Shown here: positions 47,047 through 55,487 of the stretch, piece after piece
Layout of the letters: every line of letters starts with the position of its first letter
How positions within the stretch are numbered: the stretch's first letter is position 1
Origin: Chitinasiproducens palmae
Lineage (GTDB): Bacteria; Pseudomonadota; Gammaproteobacteria; Burkholderiales; Burkholderiaceae
Direction of reading: 5' to 3'
DNA length: 64,000 nt
NCBI RefSeq assembly: GCF_900095735.1
Contig: NZ_FNLO01000005.1
Span: 62,001-126,000, forward strand
Notes under the pieces: model-generated
The model's database searches: none
Told to the model about the DNA's origin: nothing
Seen by the model: the letters and a program-made list of their open reading frames with translations, nothing else
Translations under genes and position numbers: made by a program

Positions 47047-48234
47047 ATGCACACCCCCTCGCCTCTTTCGTCCCCGTTCAAGCCGCTGACGATTCGCGGT
47101 CGCATGCTTCTGCCCGTCGTCCAGGGCGGCATGGGCATCGGCATCTCGGCGCACCGACTGGCCGGTACCGTGGCGCGCGAAGGCGCGATGGGCACCATCG
47201 CCAGCATCGACCTGCGGCACCATCACCCGGACCTGCTCGCGCAGAGCAAGGGGGTCCACGACCAGGCCACGCTCGATGCGCTGAACCTGGTTGCCCTCGA
47301 CCGCGAGATCCGCGCGGCGCGCACGCTGGCCGAAGGCCGCGGCATGATCGCGGTCAACGTGATGAAGGCGGTGACCTCGCACGCGGCCTATGTGCGGCAG
47401 GCCTGCGAGAGCGGCGCCGACGCCATTGTGATGGGCGCCGGCCTGCCGCTCGATCTGCCGGAGCTGACCGCCGGACACGACATCGCGTTGATCCCGATCC
47501 TGTCCGACGCACGCGGCATCGCGATCGTGCTCAAACGCTGGCTGCGCAAGAACCGTCTTCCCGACGCGATCGTCATCGAGCACCCGGGCCATGCCGGCGG
47601 CCACCTCGGCGCGGCCGACACCGAAGCCTGCCATGACGCGCGCTTCGACTTTCCGCGCGTGCTGGCCGACACGCGCGCGCTGTTCGCCGACCTCGGCATC
47701 GCGGACGGCGCAATCCCGCTGATCGTCGCGGGCGGCGTGAACAGCCACGACCAGGTGCGCGCCTGCATGGTGGCGGGCGCGGACGGCGTGCAGCTCGGCA
47801 CGCCCTTCGCGGTGACCGCCGAAGGCGACGCGCATCCCGAATTCAAGCGCATCCTCGCCGATGCGGCGCCGGAAGACATCACCACCTTCGTCAGCGTCAC
47901 CGGTCTGCCGGCCCGCGCGGTCAAGACGCCGTGGCTGGAGAAATACCTGCGCAACGAGAATCGTCTGCGCAGCAAGCTGGCGGGCCGCACACGCGCCTGC
48001 TCGACCGGGCTGAACTGCATCAGCACCTGCGGCCTTCGCGACGGCGTCGAACGCTTCGGCCAGTTCTGCATCGATCTGCATCTTGCCGCGGCGCTGCACG
48101 GCGATCGGGCCAAGGGCCTGTTCTTCCGCGGCGCCGAAGCGCTGCCGTTCGGCAACACGATTCGTTCGGTGCGCGAACTACTCGATCTGCTGCTCAACGA
48201 TCGCCGCCCGGCGGTGCTGCCCGCCGCTGGCTGA
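47047..48234 (+). CDS. Nitronate monooxygenase-family flavoprotein
   Basis: FMN-dependent TIM-barrel protein of 395 residues in the 2-nitropropane dioxygenase/FabK-like family: MLLPVVQGGMGIGISAHRLA (FMN contact), MIAVNVMKAV, GADAIVMGAGLPLDLPEL, VIEHPGHAGGHLG (catalytic His region), PLIVAGGVNSHDQV and GVQLGTPFAVT (phosphate binding). The C-terminal 80 residues with CSTGLNCISTCGLRDG are typical of a longer subgroup. It oxidises nitronates such as propionate-3-nitronate; the real substrate is unknown. It lies between fnr and ompW on the same strand. Confidence 0.88.
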   Translation: MHTPSPLSSPFKPLTIRGRMLLPVVQGGMGIGISAHRLAGTVAREGAMGTIASIDLRHHHPDLLAQSKGVHDQATLDALNLVALDREIRAARTLAEGRGMIAVNVMKAVTSHAAYVRQACESGADAIVMGAGLPLDLPELTAGHDIALIPILSDARGIAIVLKRWLRKNRLPDAIVIEHPGHAGGHLGAADTEACHDARFDFPRVLADTRALFADLGIADGAIPLIVAGGVNSHDQVRACMVAGADGVQLGTPFAVTAEGDAHPEFKRILADAAPEDITTFVSVTGLPARAVKTPWLEKYLRNENRLRSKLAGRTRACSTGLNCISTCGLRDGVERFGQFCIDLHLAAALHGDRAKGLFFRGAEALPFGNTIRSVRELLDLLLNDRRPAVLPAAG

Positions 48235-48357
48235 GTGCCAGCCAAGGACGGCCGGTAGCAGCGCCGTGCGCGCGCTGATGACATGTCATATTGCATGGCG
48301 GACGAGCGGTTGCGGGCGTCGCAGCGACGCGACGCCCGGTCACAAAGCGGTCAGACA

Positions 48358-48371
48358 TTGATTCGCATCAA
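48358..48371 (+). promoter_or_regulatory. Perfect FNR site upstream of ompW
   Basis: TTGAT-TCGC-ATCAA, an exact consensus. A TAGACT hexamer at 48393-48398 lies within one base of the class II -10 position, about 35 bases before the start codon. In E. coli ompW is also FNR-controlled. Confidence 0.8.
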
Positions 48372-48431
48372 GACCGCGATTCGCACGATGCCTAGACTTT
48401 CCCTGTCGTCACACGAAACAAGGAAAACGTC

Positions 48432-49043
48432 ATGAAACCGCACCGCATCGCCCTCGCCCTCTTCTCGACCTTTCTCATCGCCGCGGGGCAGCCGGCGATG
48501 GCCGCGCAGGGCGACATCCTGGTGCGGGCACGTGCGATCAGCATCCAGCCGGACGTCTCGACGAGCGGCACGCTCTCGACGCTCGGCGTCGACGTCAACC
48601 CGTCGACCGTGCCCGAGCTCGACTTCACGTACATGGTGCGCGACAACATCGGCGTCGAGCTGATCCTCGGCACCGCACGCCACAAGGTGACGTCGAACAT
48701 CGGCAGCCTGGGCCGGATCAGCCACCTGCCGCCGACGCTCACGCTGCAATGGCATTTCAACCCGGCCGGCACCTTCCGTCCGTACGTCGGCGCCGGTTTC
48801 AACTACACGATGTTCTACGACAACGACCTGAGCGCCGGCGGCCAGGGCGTCTCGGTGAAGACGGGTCGTTTCGGCGGCGCCTTGCAGGCCGGCTTCGACT
48901 ACAAGCTGACCGACCGTTGGTTCCTGAACGCCGACGTGAAGAAGCTTTGGATCAAGACCGACGCGAGCCTCGGTGGTCAGCCGATCGGCACGTTGAAGAT
49001 CAATCCGTGGGTGGTGGGCGTCGGCGTCGGCATGCGCTTCTGA
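48432..49043 (+). CDS. ompW: Outer membrane protein OmpW
   Basis: Eight-stranded outer membrane beta-barrel of 203 residues. The signal peptide MKPHRIALALFSTFLIAAGQPAMA is followed by GDILVRARAISIQPD and strands with aromatic girdles: PELDFTYMVRDNIGVELILG, LTLQWHFNPAGTFRPYVGAG, LTDRWFLNADVKKLWIKTDA and the terminal Phe of GVGVGMRF required for outer-membrane assembly. OmpW forms narrow hydrophobic channels and is commonly induced by stress or low oxygen; the perfect FNR site upstream supports this here. Confidence 0.95.
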   Translation: MKPHRIALALFSTFLIAAGQPAMAAQGDILVRARAISIQPDVSTSGTLSTLGVDVNPSTVPELDFTYMVRDNIGVELILGTARHKVTSNIGSLGRISHLPPTLTLQWHFNPAGTFRPYVGAGFNYTMFYDNDLSAGGQGVSVKTGRFGGALQAGFDYKLTDRWFLNADVKKLWIKTDASLGGQPIGTLKINPWVVGVGVGMRF

Positions 49044-49092
49044 GCGGAGCGCTCTCCTGTCACGCGGCCGACGCACGATCGGCGCGTGCGAG

Positions 49093-49125
49093 AACGGCCG
49101 GCGCGATGCCGGCCGCGTCGTTTCT
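49093..49125 (+). terminator. Possible ompW terminator
   Basis: GGCCGGC and GCCGGCC pair across a five-base loop (49096-49114), followed by GCGTCGTTTCTC; the T-run is weak. Confidence 0.4.
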
Positions 49126-49158
49126 CAGATCGGTGTGCCACGTTGGTGTGCGCCCTCG

Positions 49159-49217
49159 CTGTTCGTCCCGCTGTTCGTCCCGCTGTTCGTCCCGCCGTTC
49201 GTCCCGCTGTTCCCTCC
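49159..49217. repeat. 12-bp tandem repeat A
   Basis: CTGTTCGTCCCG occurs four times in a row (the fourth with one change) plus a partial copy. Confidence 0.9.
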
Positions 49218-49308
49218 TTTCTCTCTACCGTGCCTGCCACCGCGCGAGCGCAACGCGCCGCCCGCGGCCGCTCGATCCGCCGCGCGCCGGCACCGCTGCC
49301 CAGACCAC

Positions 49309-49380
49309 TGCCTGCGTTGCTGCCTGCGTTGCTGCCTGCGTTGCTGTCTGCGTTGCTGTCTGCGTTGCTAGCTGCGTTGC
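49309..49380. repeat. 12-bp tandem repeat B
   Basis: Six contiguous copies of TGCCTGCGTTGC, the last three differing by one or two bases. Unrelated in sequence to repeat A 90 bases away. Confidence 0.92.
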
Positions 49381-49580
49381 CTGCGCAAGGGCGGCATGAA
49401 GGGTCGCATGAAGCGCGGCGCTGAACGGCGTGGTCGCCAGCCTTCGCTTGGTAGGCGCGCGGCCTGCGGGTGACCCACCCCGCCCGGCGCGTCACGCTGT
49501 CGCCGTCTGCCCCTGTCCGTTCGGGTCCGCACCCTCGCCTGCGGTCTGTTGTCGCGTGCTGCTGCCGGCTCCGTGCCCGC

Positions 49581-49594
49581 TTGATTTAGGTCAT
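49581..49594 (+). promoter_or_regulatory. FNR-type site upstream of cydPABX
   Basis: TTGAT-TTAG-GTCAT; the GTCA form of the right half is common among FNR/Anr sites and only the last base departs from GTCAA. The hexamer at the class II -10 position (GAACAT, 49617-49622) is weak. Confidence 0.55.
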
Positions 49595-49671
49595 CGAAAA
49601 GCGCGCGCAAACGATCGAACATGGCGACGCCGGCAGGATTCTGCCCCCGCCCGCTCAGCCACGACGCGATC

Positions 49672-50013
49672 ATGTCCGCCTCCCCTTCCGAGCCCCTCGC
49701 CTCGCCCACCGTAGCGCCGCCGCGCCGTAGCACCGCGTGGTGGCGCAAACCGCTGGCACGCGAGATCGGGCTGCTGCTCGTCTGCAAGCTGATCCTGCTG
49801 CTGGTGATGCGCGCCTTGTTTTTCTCTCATCCCGCCGCACCGCATATGCGCTTGCCCAGCGACACCGTCGCGCGTGCATTGCTTGGCCCATCCAGCACCG
49901 CCGCCGTGCCCGGCACCCGCGCCGCTGGCCACCTCGACGCGGTGGCTGCCGGCGCCGTGACAAATGTGGCGGACGCGACCGACGCCCCCGCGACGCCGCG
50001 CATGCCGCATTGA
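49672..50013 (+). CDS. cydP: Putative cytochrome bd oxidase small subunit CydP
   Basis: A 113-residue protein with one membrane helix (REIGLLLVCKLILLLVMRALFF at about 31-52) preceded by a basic segment and followed by a long Ala-rich, probably periplasmic tail. Position immediately before cydA and the REIxLLLVxKxxLLxxM-type helix match CydP, an accessory small subunit found before cydAB in betaproteobacteria. The tail is longer than usual. The ATG at 49672 is preferred; an upstream in-frame ATG at 49621 would add 17 residues. Confidence 0.75.
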   Translation: MSASPSEPLASPTVAPPRRSTAWWRKPLAREIGLLLVCKLILLLVMRALFFSHPAAPHMRLPSDTVARALLGPSSTAAVPGTRAAGHLDAVAAGAVTNVADATDAPATPRMPH

Positions 50014-50066
50014 GTTCGACCTGACGATGTCCATTCCGATCACCCGCCGTACCGAAGGAGCCTCTC

Positions 50067-51638
50067 ATGATTAGCAGCGAGGTCGTAGACCTCTCACGGC
50101 TACAGTTTGCCGTCACGGCCCTGTACCATTTTCTGTTCGTACCCCTGACGCTCGGCATGACGTGGATGCTGGTGATCATGGAATCTGCTTACGTGCTCAC
50201 CGGGCGCGTCATCTACAAGGAGATGACGCAGTTCTGGGGCAAGCTGTTCGGCATCAACTTCGTGATGGGAGTTGCCACCGGCCTCACCCTCGAGTTCCAG
50301 TTCGGCACCAACTGGTCGTATTACTCGCACTACGTCGGTGACATCTTCGGCGTGCCGCTGGCGATCGAAGGGCTGATGGCGTTCTTCCTCGAATCGACCT
50401 TCGTCGGCCTGTTCTTCTTCGGCTGGCAACGGCTGAGCCGGGTACAGCACCTGTTCGTGACCTTCCTGGTCGCGCTCGGCTCGAACCTGTCCGCGATGTG
50501 GATCCTGGTCGCCAACGGCTGGATGAACAACCCGGTCGGCGCGCACTTCAACTACGAGACGATGCGGATGGAATTGAGCAGCCTGTCGGCGCTGCTGTTC
50601 AATCCGGTCGCGCAGGTCAAGTTCGTGCACACCGTGTCCGCCGGCTATGCGACCGCGGCGATGTTCGTGCTCGGCATCTCCGCGTTCTACCTCGCGCGGC
50701 GCCGGCACGTGCCGTTCGCGGTGCGCTCGTTCGTGATTGCCGCGGGTTTCGGCCTGGCGTCGACGCTGTCGGTGATCGTGCTCGGCGACGAGTCCGGCTA
50801 TACCACTGGCGAAGTACAGAAGGTCAAGCTGGCGGCGATCGAAGCGGAGTGGGAAACCGCGCAGGCGCCCGCCGCCTTTACGCTGTTCGGCCTGCCGAAC
50901 CAGGCCGAGGAACGGACCGACTACGCGATTCGCATTCCCTGGGTGCTGGGGCTGATCGCGACGCGTTCGATCGACGAGCCGGTGATCGGCCTGAAGGATC
51001 TGAAGATCGAGAATGCGGCGCGCATCGAGCGCGGCATGAAGGCGTTCGCCGCGCTGCAGAAGCTGCGCGCCGGCGACACCTCGCCCGACGTGCGGCACGC
51101 GTTCGACACCTATCAGCAGGACCTGGGCTACGGCCTGCTGCTCAAGCGGTACACCGACAAGGTGGTCGACGCGACGCCCGAGCAGATCCGCATGGCGGCC
51201 AACGACACGGTGCCGAAGGTCGCGCCCGTGTTCTTCTCCTTCCGCCTGATGGTGGCCTTCGGTCTGATCCTGCTGGGCAGCTTCGGTTTCGCGTTCTACC
51301 TGTATGCCCGCCGCACGCTGCTGCTGCCGCGCCACCGCTGGTTCCTGCGGCTGTTGCCGTGGCTGATCCCGGTGCCGTGGCTCGCCGCCGAACTGGGCTG
51401 GGTGGTGGCTGAGTACGGCCGTCAGCCGTGGACCATCGCGGGCGTGCTGCCAACGCACCTGTCGGCCTCGACGCTGAGCGTCGGCGATCTGTACTTCAGT
51501 CTGGCCGGCTTCGTGTTCTTCTACACCTTCCTGTTCATCGTCGAGATGTTCCTGATGTTCAAATATGCGCGCCGCGGCCCGGTCGCGACGCCCTCGCATG
51601 CGGCGGCGGACGCCGCGCTCGAAAGGAGCCCGGCATGA
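50067..51638 (+). CDS. cydA: Cytochrome bd ubiquinol oxidase subunit I
   Basis: Heme-bearing subunit of the high-affinity terminal oxidase that oxidises quinol and reduces O2 to water; 523 residues with nine membrane helices. The heme b595 ligand His21 is in TALYHFLFVPLTLGM, the heme b558 ligand His in KFVHTVSAGY, and GRQPW and the Met ligand region occur later. The quinol-binding Q-loop begins GDESGYTTGEVQKVKLAAIE. AAGGAG precedes ATG 50067. Overlaps cydB by four bases. Confidence 0.97.
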   Translation: MISSEVVDLSRLQFAVTALYHFLFVPLTLGMTWMLVIMESAYVLTGRVIYKEMTQFWGKLFGINFVMGVATGLTLEFQFGTNWSYYSHYVGDIFGVPLAIEGLMAFFLESTFVGLFFFGWQRLSRVQHLFVTFLVALGSNLSAMWILVANGWMNNPVGAHFNYETMRMELSSLSALLFNPVAQVKFVHTVSAGYATAAMFVLGISAFYLARRRHVPFAVRSFVIAAGFGLASTLSVIVLGDESGYTTGEVQKVKLAAIEAEWETAQAPAAFTLFGLPNQAEERTDYAIRIPWVLGLIATRSIDEPVIGLKDLKIENAARIERGMKAFAALQKLRAGDTSPDVRHAFDTYQQDLGYGLLLKRYTDKVVDATPEQIRMAANDTVPKVAPVFFSFRLMVAFGLILLGSFGFAFYLYARRTLLLPRHRWFLRLLPWLIPVPWLAAELGWVVAEYGRQPWTIAGVLPTHLSASTLSVGDLYFSLAGFVFFYTFLFIVEMFLMFKYARRGPVATPSHAAADAALERSPA

Positions 51639-52741
51639 TCGACCTCACGACACTGCAAGTAATCTGGTGGCTGCTGATCGGCGTGCTGCTGATCGGCTTT
51701 GCCCTCACCGACGGCTTCGACATGGGCGTGGGTATCCTGCTGCCGTTCGTGGGCCGGCGCGACGGCGAGCGCCGGGTGGTCGTCAACACCGTCGGCGCCA
51801 CCTGGGAAGGCAACCAGGTCTGGTTCATCACGGCCGGCGGCGCGACGTTCGCGGCCTGGCCGGTGGTCTACGCGACCGCCTTCTCGGGCTTCTATGTCGC
51901 ATTGCTGCTCGTGCTGTTCTCGCTGTTCTTCCGGCCGGTCGGCTTCGACTACCGGAACAAGCTGAACGACCGCCGCTGGCGTTCATTCTGGGACTGGGGC
52001 ATCTTCGCGGGCAGCTTCGTACCGGCGCTGGTGTTCGGCGTCGCTTTCGGCAACCTACTGCAGGGCGTGCCGTTCGCGATCGATATCGATCACCGGGCGA
52101 GCTACCACGGCACCTTCTGGCAGCTGCTGAACCCGTTCGCGCTGCTCGCCGGCGTCCTGTCGGTAACGATGCTGGTCGCGCATGGCGGCGCCTTTCTGGC
52201 AGTGAAGGCCGAAGGCAAGGTGGCGGAGCGCGGACGGCGCGTGCAGATCGTTGCCTCGCTGCTGACCGCCGTGCTCTTCGTCGCGGCCGGCGTATGGGTT
52301 GCGCTGGCACTGCCGGGGCTGCGCATGACCGCGAGCGGCGCGCCGGAACGCGGCGTCGGCTACTGGATGACGAACTACGGCCTCAACGCATGGGCCTGGG
52401 CGGCGCCGGCGGTCGGCACCGCTGGCGCGCTGCTCGCCGCGTGCGCGGCATGGGGCAGGCGCGAGCGCAGCGCCTTCGTGGCCTGCGGCCTGTCGATCAC
52501 CGGCATCATCTTCACCGCCGGCGTCTCGATGTTTCCATTCATCATGCCGTCATCGCTCGATCTCGCGCACAGCCTGACGATCTGGAACGCGACGTCCAGC
52601 CAGCGCACGCTGCAGATCATGCTGTTCGCGGTGATCGTGTTCCTGCCGCTCATCCTGATCTATACGACATGGGTGTACCGCGTGATGCGCGGCCGGGTGT
52701 CCGAGCAGCACATCGAACAGAACAGCGCGTCGATGTACTGA
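51635..52741 (+). CDS. cydB: Cytochrome bd ubiquinol oxidase subunit II
   Basis: Second large subunit of cytochrome bd, 368 residues and eight membrane helices. FALTDGFDMGVGILLPF is the subunit II signature, followed by TVGATWEGNQVWFITAGGA and PFIMPSSLDLAHSLTIWNA. Starts with ATGA overlapping the cydA stop and is preceded by AAAGGAG. The protein ends shortly before cydX. Confidence 0.97.
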   Translation: MIDLTTLQVIWWLLIGVLLIGFALTDGFDMGVGILLPFVGRRDGERRVVVNTVGATWEGNQVWFITAGGATFAAWPVVYATAFSGFYVALLLVLFSLFFRPVGFDYRNKLNDRRWRSFWDWGIFAGSFVPALVFGVAFGNLLQGVPFAIDIDHRASYHGTFWQLLNPFALLAGVLSVTMLVAHGGAFLAVKAEGKVAERGRRVQIVASLLTAVLFVAAGVWVALALPGLRMTASGAPERGVGYWMTNYGLNAWAWAAPAVGTAGALLAACAAWGRRERSAFVACGLSITGIIFTAGVSMFPFIMPSSLDLAHSLTIWNATSSQRTLQIMLFAVIVFLPLILIYTTWVYRVMRGRVSEQHIEQNSASMY

Positions 52742-52764
52742 CGCTTACGGAAAAGGAGCACGCC

Positions 52765-52893
52765 ATGTGGTACTTCACTTGGATCCTGGGCGTCGGCGTT
52801 GCGCTGGCGTTCGGTCTGGTCAGCGCGCTGTGGTTCGAAGCGCGCGGCGATTTCGCGGAAATCGTTGCGGAGAATCGGATCGACAAACCCTGA
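52765..52893 (+). CDS. cydX: Cytochrome bd small subunit CydX
   Basis: A 42-residue single-helix protein: MWYFTWILGVGVALAFGLVS followed by ALWFEARGDF, the exact CydX/YbgT pattern with the conserved MWYF start and Trp-Phe-Glu. It is required for bd oxidase stability. AAAAGGAG precedes the start. Closes the cydPABX operon. Confidence 0.95.
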   Translation: MWYFTWILGVGVALAFGLVSALWFEARGDFAEIVAENRIDKP

Positions 52894-52928
52894 CGGCGAC
52901 CGGCTTCTTGCCGGGGCCGCGGCAGTCA

Positions 52929-52966
52929 TGAACAAGGCCGCACGATCCGTCGTGCGGCCTTGTTCA
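52929..52966. terminator. Strong hairpin after cydX
   Basis: A 16-base perfect stem begins TGAACAAGGCCGCACG, loop ATCCGT, and lies between converging cydX and arginase. It is T-poor outside, so the stem itself or its A/T-rich ends would provide bidirectional termination. Confidence 0.75.
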
Positions 52967-53070
52967 TTGGGACGCGGACAGGTTGCGGATCGATCATCCA
53001 CGCCCGCCGACGCCGCCGCGCGCGCCGTCGGTGCGAACCGCGCGGGGCAGGGCGCCGACGCCTGGTCAGG

Positions 53071-54138
53071 TCATGCGCCGAGGCCAACCGCCGCGCGGGC
53101 GCCGGCCGCGCCTGGCCCCCTGGTACTGCGCGACATGCGGCCGAAGACGCTGGCGATCAGCGCGCTCGCCAGCCGCGCGGTACGATCGTCGACGTCCAGC
53201 GCAGGATTGTATTCAACCAGTTCGAAGCCGCGCAGGCGGACATCGCGGTAGAGACCGGCAAGCGCGTCGATCGTGGCGCGAACCGGCAGGCCCCCCGGCG
53301 CCGGCGAGCCGACGCCGGGCGCATCGAGCGGATCGAATGCGTCGAGGTCGAGGCTGATGCCATAGCCGCCCGGCGCGGCCCGGGCGATGCCGCGCGCCTC
53401 GGCCAGACAGGCGGATACGCCGCGTGCCGCGACCTCCACGGCGTCGATGACCCTAACGCCGAGGCGGGCGAGCAGGGCCGCTTCGCCGGCCTCGAAACTG
53501 CGCGCGCCCACGACCACTGCGTGCGTCGCCGACACCTTGCCGCGCCACCCGCCCAGTGCCGCAAGACGCGGATCGCCTTCGCCCAGCAGCGCGGCGAGCG
53601 GCATGCCGTGCGGCGCGCCGCTCTCGGACGTGGCCGGCGTATGACTGTCGAGATGCGCATCGATCCACACCAGGCCAAGCGGCAACCGCGCGCCATGCGC
53701 CGACGCGACGGCGTGGGCCATGCCGCTCCATGTGCCGACGGCGCACGAGTGATCGCCGCCGATCACGAGCGGAAACGCACCGGCTTCAGCGGCGGGCGCC
53801 GCAGCGCACGACGACGCGGATGACGCGGATGACGCGGCCGATGCCGGCGGGCGCGACGCAGCGCACGGCGCACCCGCGGCCTGTGCGACGACCGCTGCCA
53901 GGCGCGGCACGAAGTCCGCGACGGTCGTCAGCTTGTCGTCGGCCGGCGCCGGTCGCGAGGCGATCAGACGCATCGGCGCGAGGCCGTGTCCCGCTTCGCG
54001 CAACGCCGCAGCCAGCAACGGCAACAGGGCCCTTGGGCCCGCCTTGCAGCCGGTGCGCTGCGCGCCTTCACCGAGTTCGGCTGCGATCAGTTGCAGTTGG
54101 CGTGGAGTGCGGCTGGCGAATTCGCGTTCACTGATCAT
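53071..54138 (-). CDS. rocF: Arginase
   Basis: Manganese enzyme cleaving arginine to ornithine and urea; 355 residues. Metal-ligand motifs are complete: GGDHS at about 127, WIDAHLDSHT at about 158-167 and SLDLDAFDP. FELVEYNPALD near the end is family-typical. A low-complexity insertion of Ala/Ser/Pro with two Cys (about 86-120, including AASSASSASS) precedes the first motif. ATG 54138 is the family start. The gene faces away from a LysR gene, a plausible regulator. Confidence 0.92.
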   Translation of the reverse strand: MISEREFASRTPRQLQLIAAELGEGAQRTGCKAGPRALLPLLAAALREAGHGLAPMRLIASRPAPADDKLTTVADFVPRLAAVVAQAAGAPCAASRPPASAASSASSASSCAAAPAAEAGAFPLVIGGDHSCAVGTWSGMAHAVASAHGARLPLGLVWIDAHLDSHTPATSESGAPHGMPLAALLGEGDPRLAALGGWRGKVSATHAVVVGARSFEAGEAALLARLGVRVIDAVEVAARGVSACLAEARGIARAAPGGYGISLDLDAFDPLDAPGVGSPAPGGLPVRATIDALAGLYRDVRLRGFELVEYNPALDVDDRTARLASALIASVFGRMSRSTRGPGAAGARAAVGLGA

Positions 54139-54470
54139 GGCGGGTCCTGGCTGCGGGATCGATGCGGCGGGCCGCGACGGCCGTGCGGAACGGGTAACGG
54201 CGCACCGGTAACGGCGCACGGCTGATGGCGCACGGCTGATGGCGCACGGATAACGGCGGCCGGCCATCGGCGGCACGCATGCAGCATGCCGGCGGCGCGC
54301 GCACCCGGCGACATGATTGTCTCGGGCCGGCGCATTCTAGGCAGCGTGGCAGTGACGGAAAAGCGAAATGTTTCGTCGCGAGCCTTCGAATTTTTCGATC
54401 GCTGGCGCAATGCCGGGGTGCGGGGCGTAAGATCCGCGCAAGGCAGCGGACGCATGGAGGCGCGGCGGCG
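54139..54470. other. Arginase-LysR divergent intergenic region
   Basis: 332 bases containing a 14-bp tandem repeat (listed) and a moderately AT-rich patch at about 54345-54400 where divergent promoters probably lie. A LysR binding site would be expected here but no T-N11-A palindrome could be fixed by eye. Confidence 0.4.
54191..54261. repeat. 14-bp imperfect tandem repeat, five copies
   Basis: Units of the type GGCTGATGGCGCAC or CGGTAACGGCGCAC follow each other, two of them identical, 50-120 bases upstream of the arginase start. Confidence 0.75.
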
Positions 54471-55364
54471 ATGCGGGTCCAGACCAAGTATCTCGATACA
54501 TTCGTGGCTGCGTTCGAAACGGGCAGCTTTGCGCGCGCCGCCGAGGCGCTGCATGTGACGCCCTCGACGGTCAGCTACCAGATGCGCCAGCTCGAGGCGT
54601 GGTTCGGCGCACCGCTGTTCGAGCGCGGCGCGCGTCGGCTGTTGCCGACCGCGCTCGGCGAGCGCCTGTTCGCTCACGTTACCGGTTTCATCGGCGAACT
54701 GAATGCGCTGCGTCAGGCGGTGGACGAGCGCGGCACTGCGCGGCCGGTACTGCGCATCGCGACCGGCTCGTCATTCGGCCGCTATGTGCTGACGCCGCTG
54801 CTGGCGCAACCGGCATTCGAAGACACCGTGATCGAACTGCGCTTCGGCAGCGACACCGAAGTAGTGCAGGCCGTCGGGGACGGCCGCGCGGATGTGGGCT
54901 TTGGCTACACGGTGGCCGCGTCGAACACGCTGTCGTTTGCGCTCGTCTACCGGTATGCGTTGGTACTGATTGCGCCAGCCGGGCTGGAGGTGCCCGGGGA
55001 ACGCGCGGATACGGCCGCAATCGCGCAGTGGCTGGCGCACTGCGCGTTCGTTTCCTACGACGACTGCGAGTCGACCTTCGGGCGCTGGTTCGAGAACACC
55101 CTGGGCGCCATGCCGCAGCGGCTGCGCTCGGCGGCGCGGTGCAGCGAAATCGAAGAGGCGATTGCCCTGGTCGCGGCGGGTCGCGGCCTGTCGGTCGTAC
55201 CCGAATACATGTTGCGGACGGTCGGGAAGGAGGTAGTCGCGGTGCGTTTCGTCACGCGTCCTACGACGCAGGACACGGTCTATCGGATCGCACGCGTCGG
55301 CGCGCAGGACGAAGTACGCAGCGCGATGCTGCTGCGCGCGATTGCCGCGCTAGAAAGCGGCTGA
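54471..55364 (+). CDS. LysR-family transcriptional regulator
   Basis: A 297-residue LysR regulator. The winged HTH is at 1-65 (MRVQTKYLDTFVAAFETGSF, then ARAAEALHVTPSTVSYQMRQLE). An effector domain from about 90 contains IATGSSFGRYVLTPLL and the LVAAGRGLSVVPEYML segment lining the inducer pocket. Divergent from arginase, so control of arginine catabolism is a reasonable inference; the ligand is unknown. GGAGG lies 12 bases before ATG 54471. Confidence 0.9.
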   Translation: MRVQTKYLDTFVAAFETGSFARAAEALHVTPSTVSYQMRQLEAWFGAPLFERGARRLLPTALGERLFAHVTGFIGELNALRQAVDERGTARPVLRIATGSSFGRYVLTPLLAQPAFEDTVIELRFGSDTEVVQAVGDGRADVGFGYTVAASNTLSFALVYRYALVLIAPAGLEVPGERADTAAIAQWLAHCAFVSYDDCESTFGRWFENTLGAMPQRLRSAARCSEIEEAIALVAAGRGLSVVPEYMLRTVGKEVVAVRFVTRPTTQDTVYRIARVGAQDEVRSAMLLRAIAALESG

Positions 55365-55487
55365 GCGCCGATCGCGCGGCCCCGCGCTGGCGAGGCGCTT
55401 GCCGCATCATCGCCGCGTCGCCGCGTCGCCGCGACGGCGCGGTCGCGACGACGCAGGGACGACGCTGGAATGACGACGCGGTGGCGA

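Larger units (their letters stand above)
49044..49580. other. Intergenic stretch with two minisatellites
   Basis: Most of the gap between ompW and cydP. It contains two independent 12-bp tandem repeats and a hairpin after ompW, listed separately. No frame is convincing; the minus-strand frame reading the repeats is Gly/Arg/Ser-rich tetrapeptides. Confidence 0.5.
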
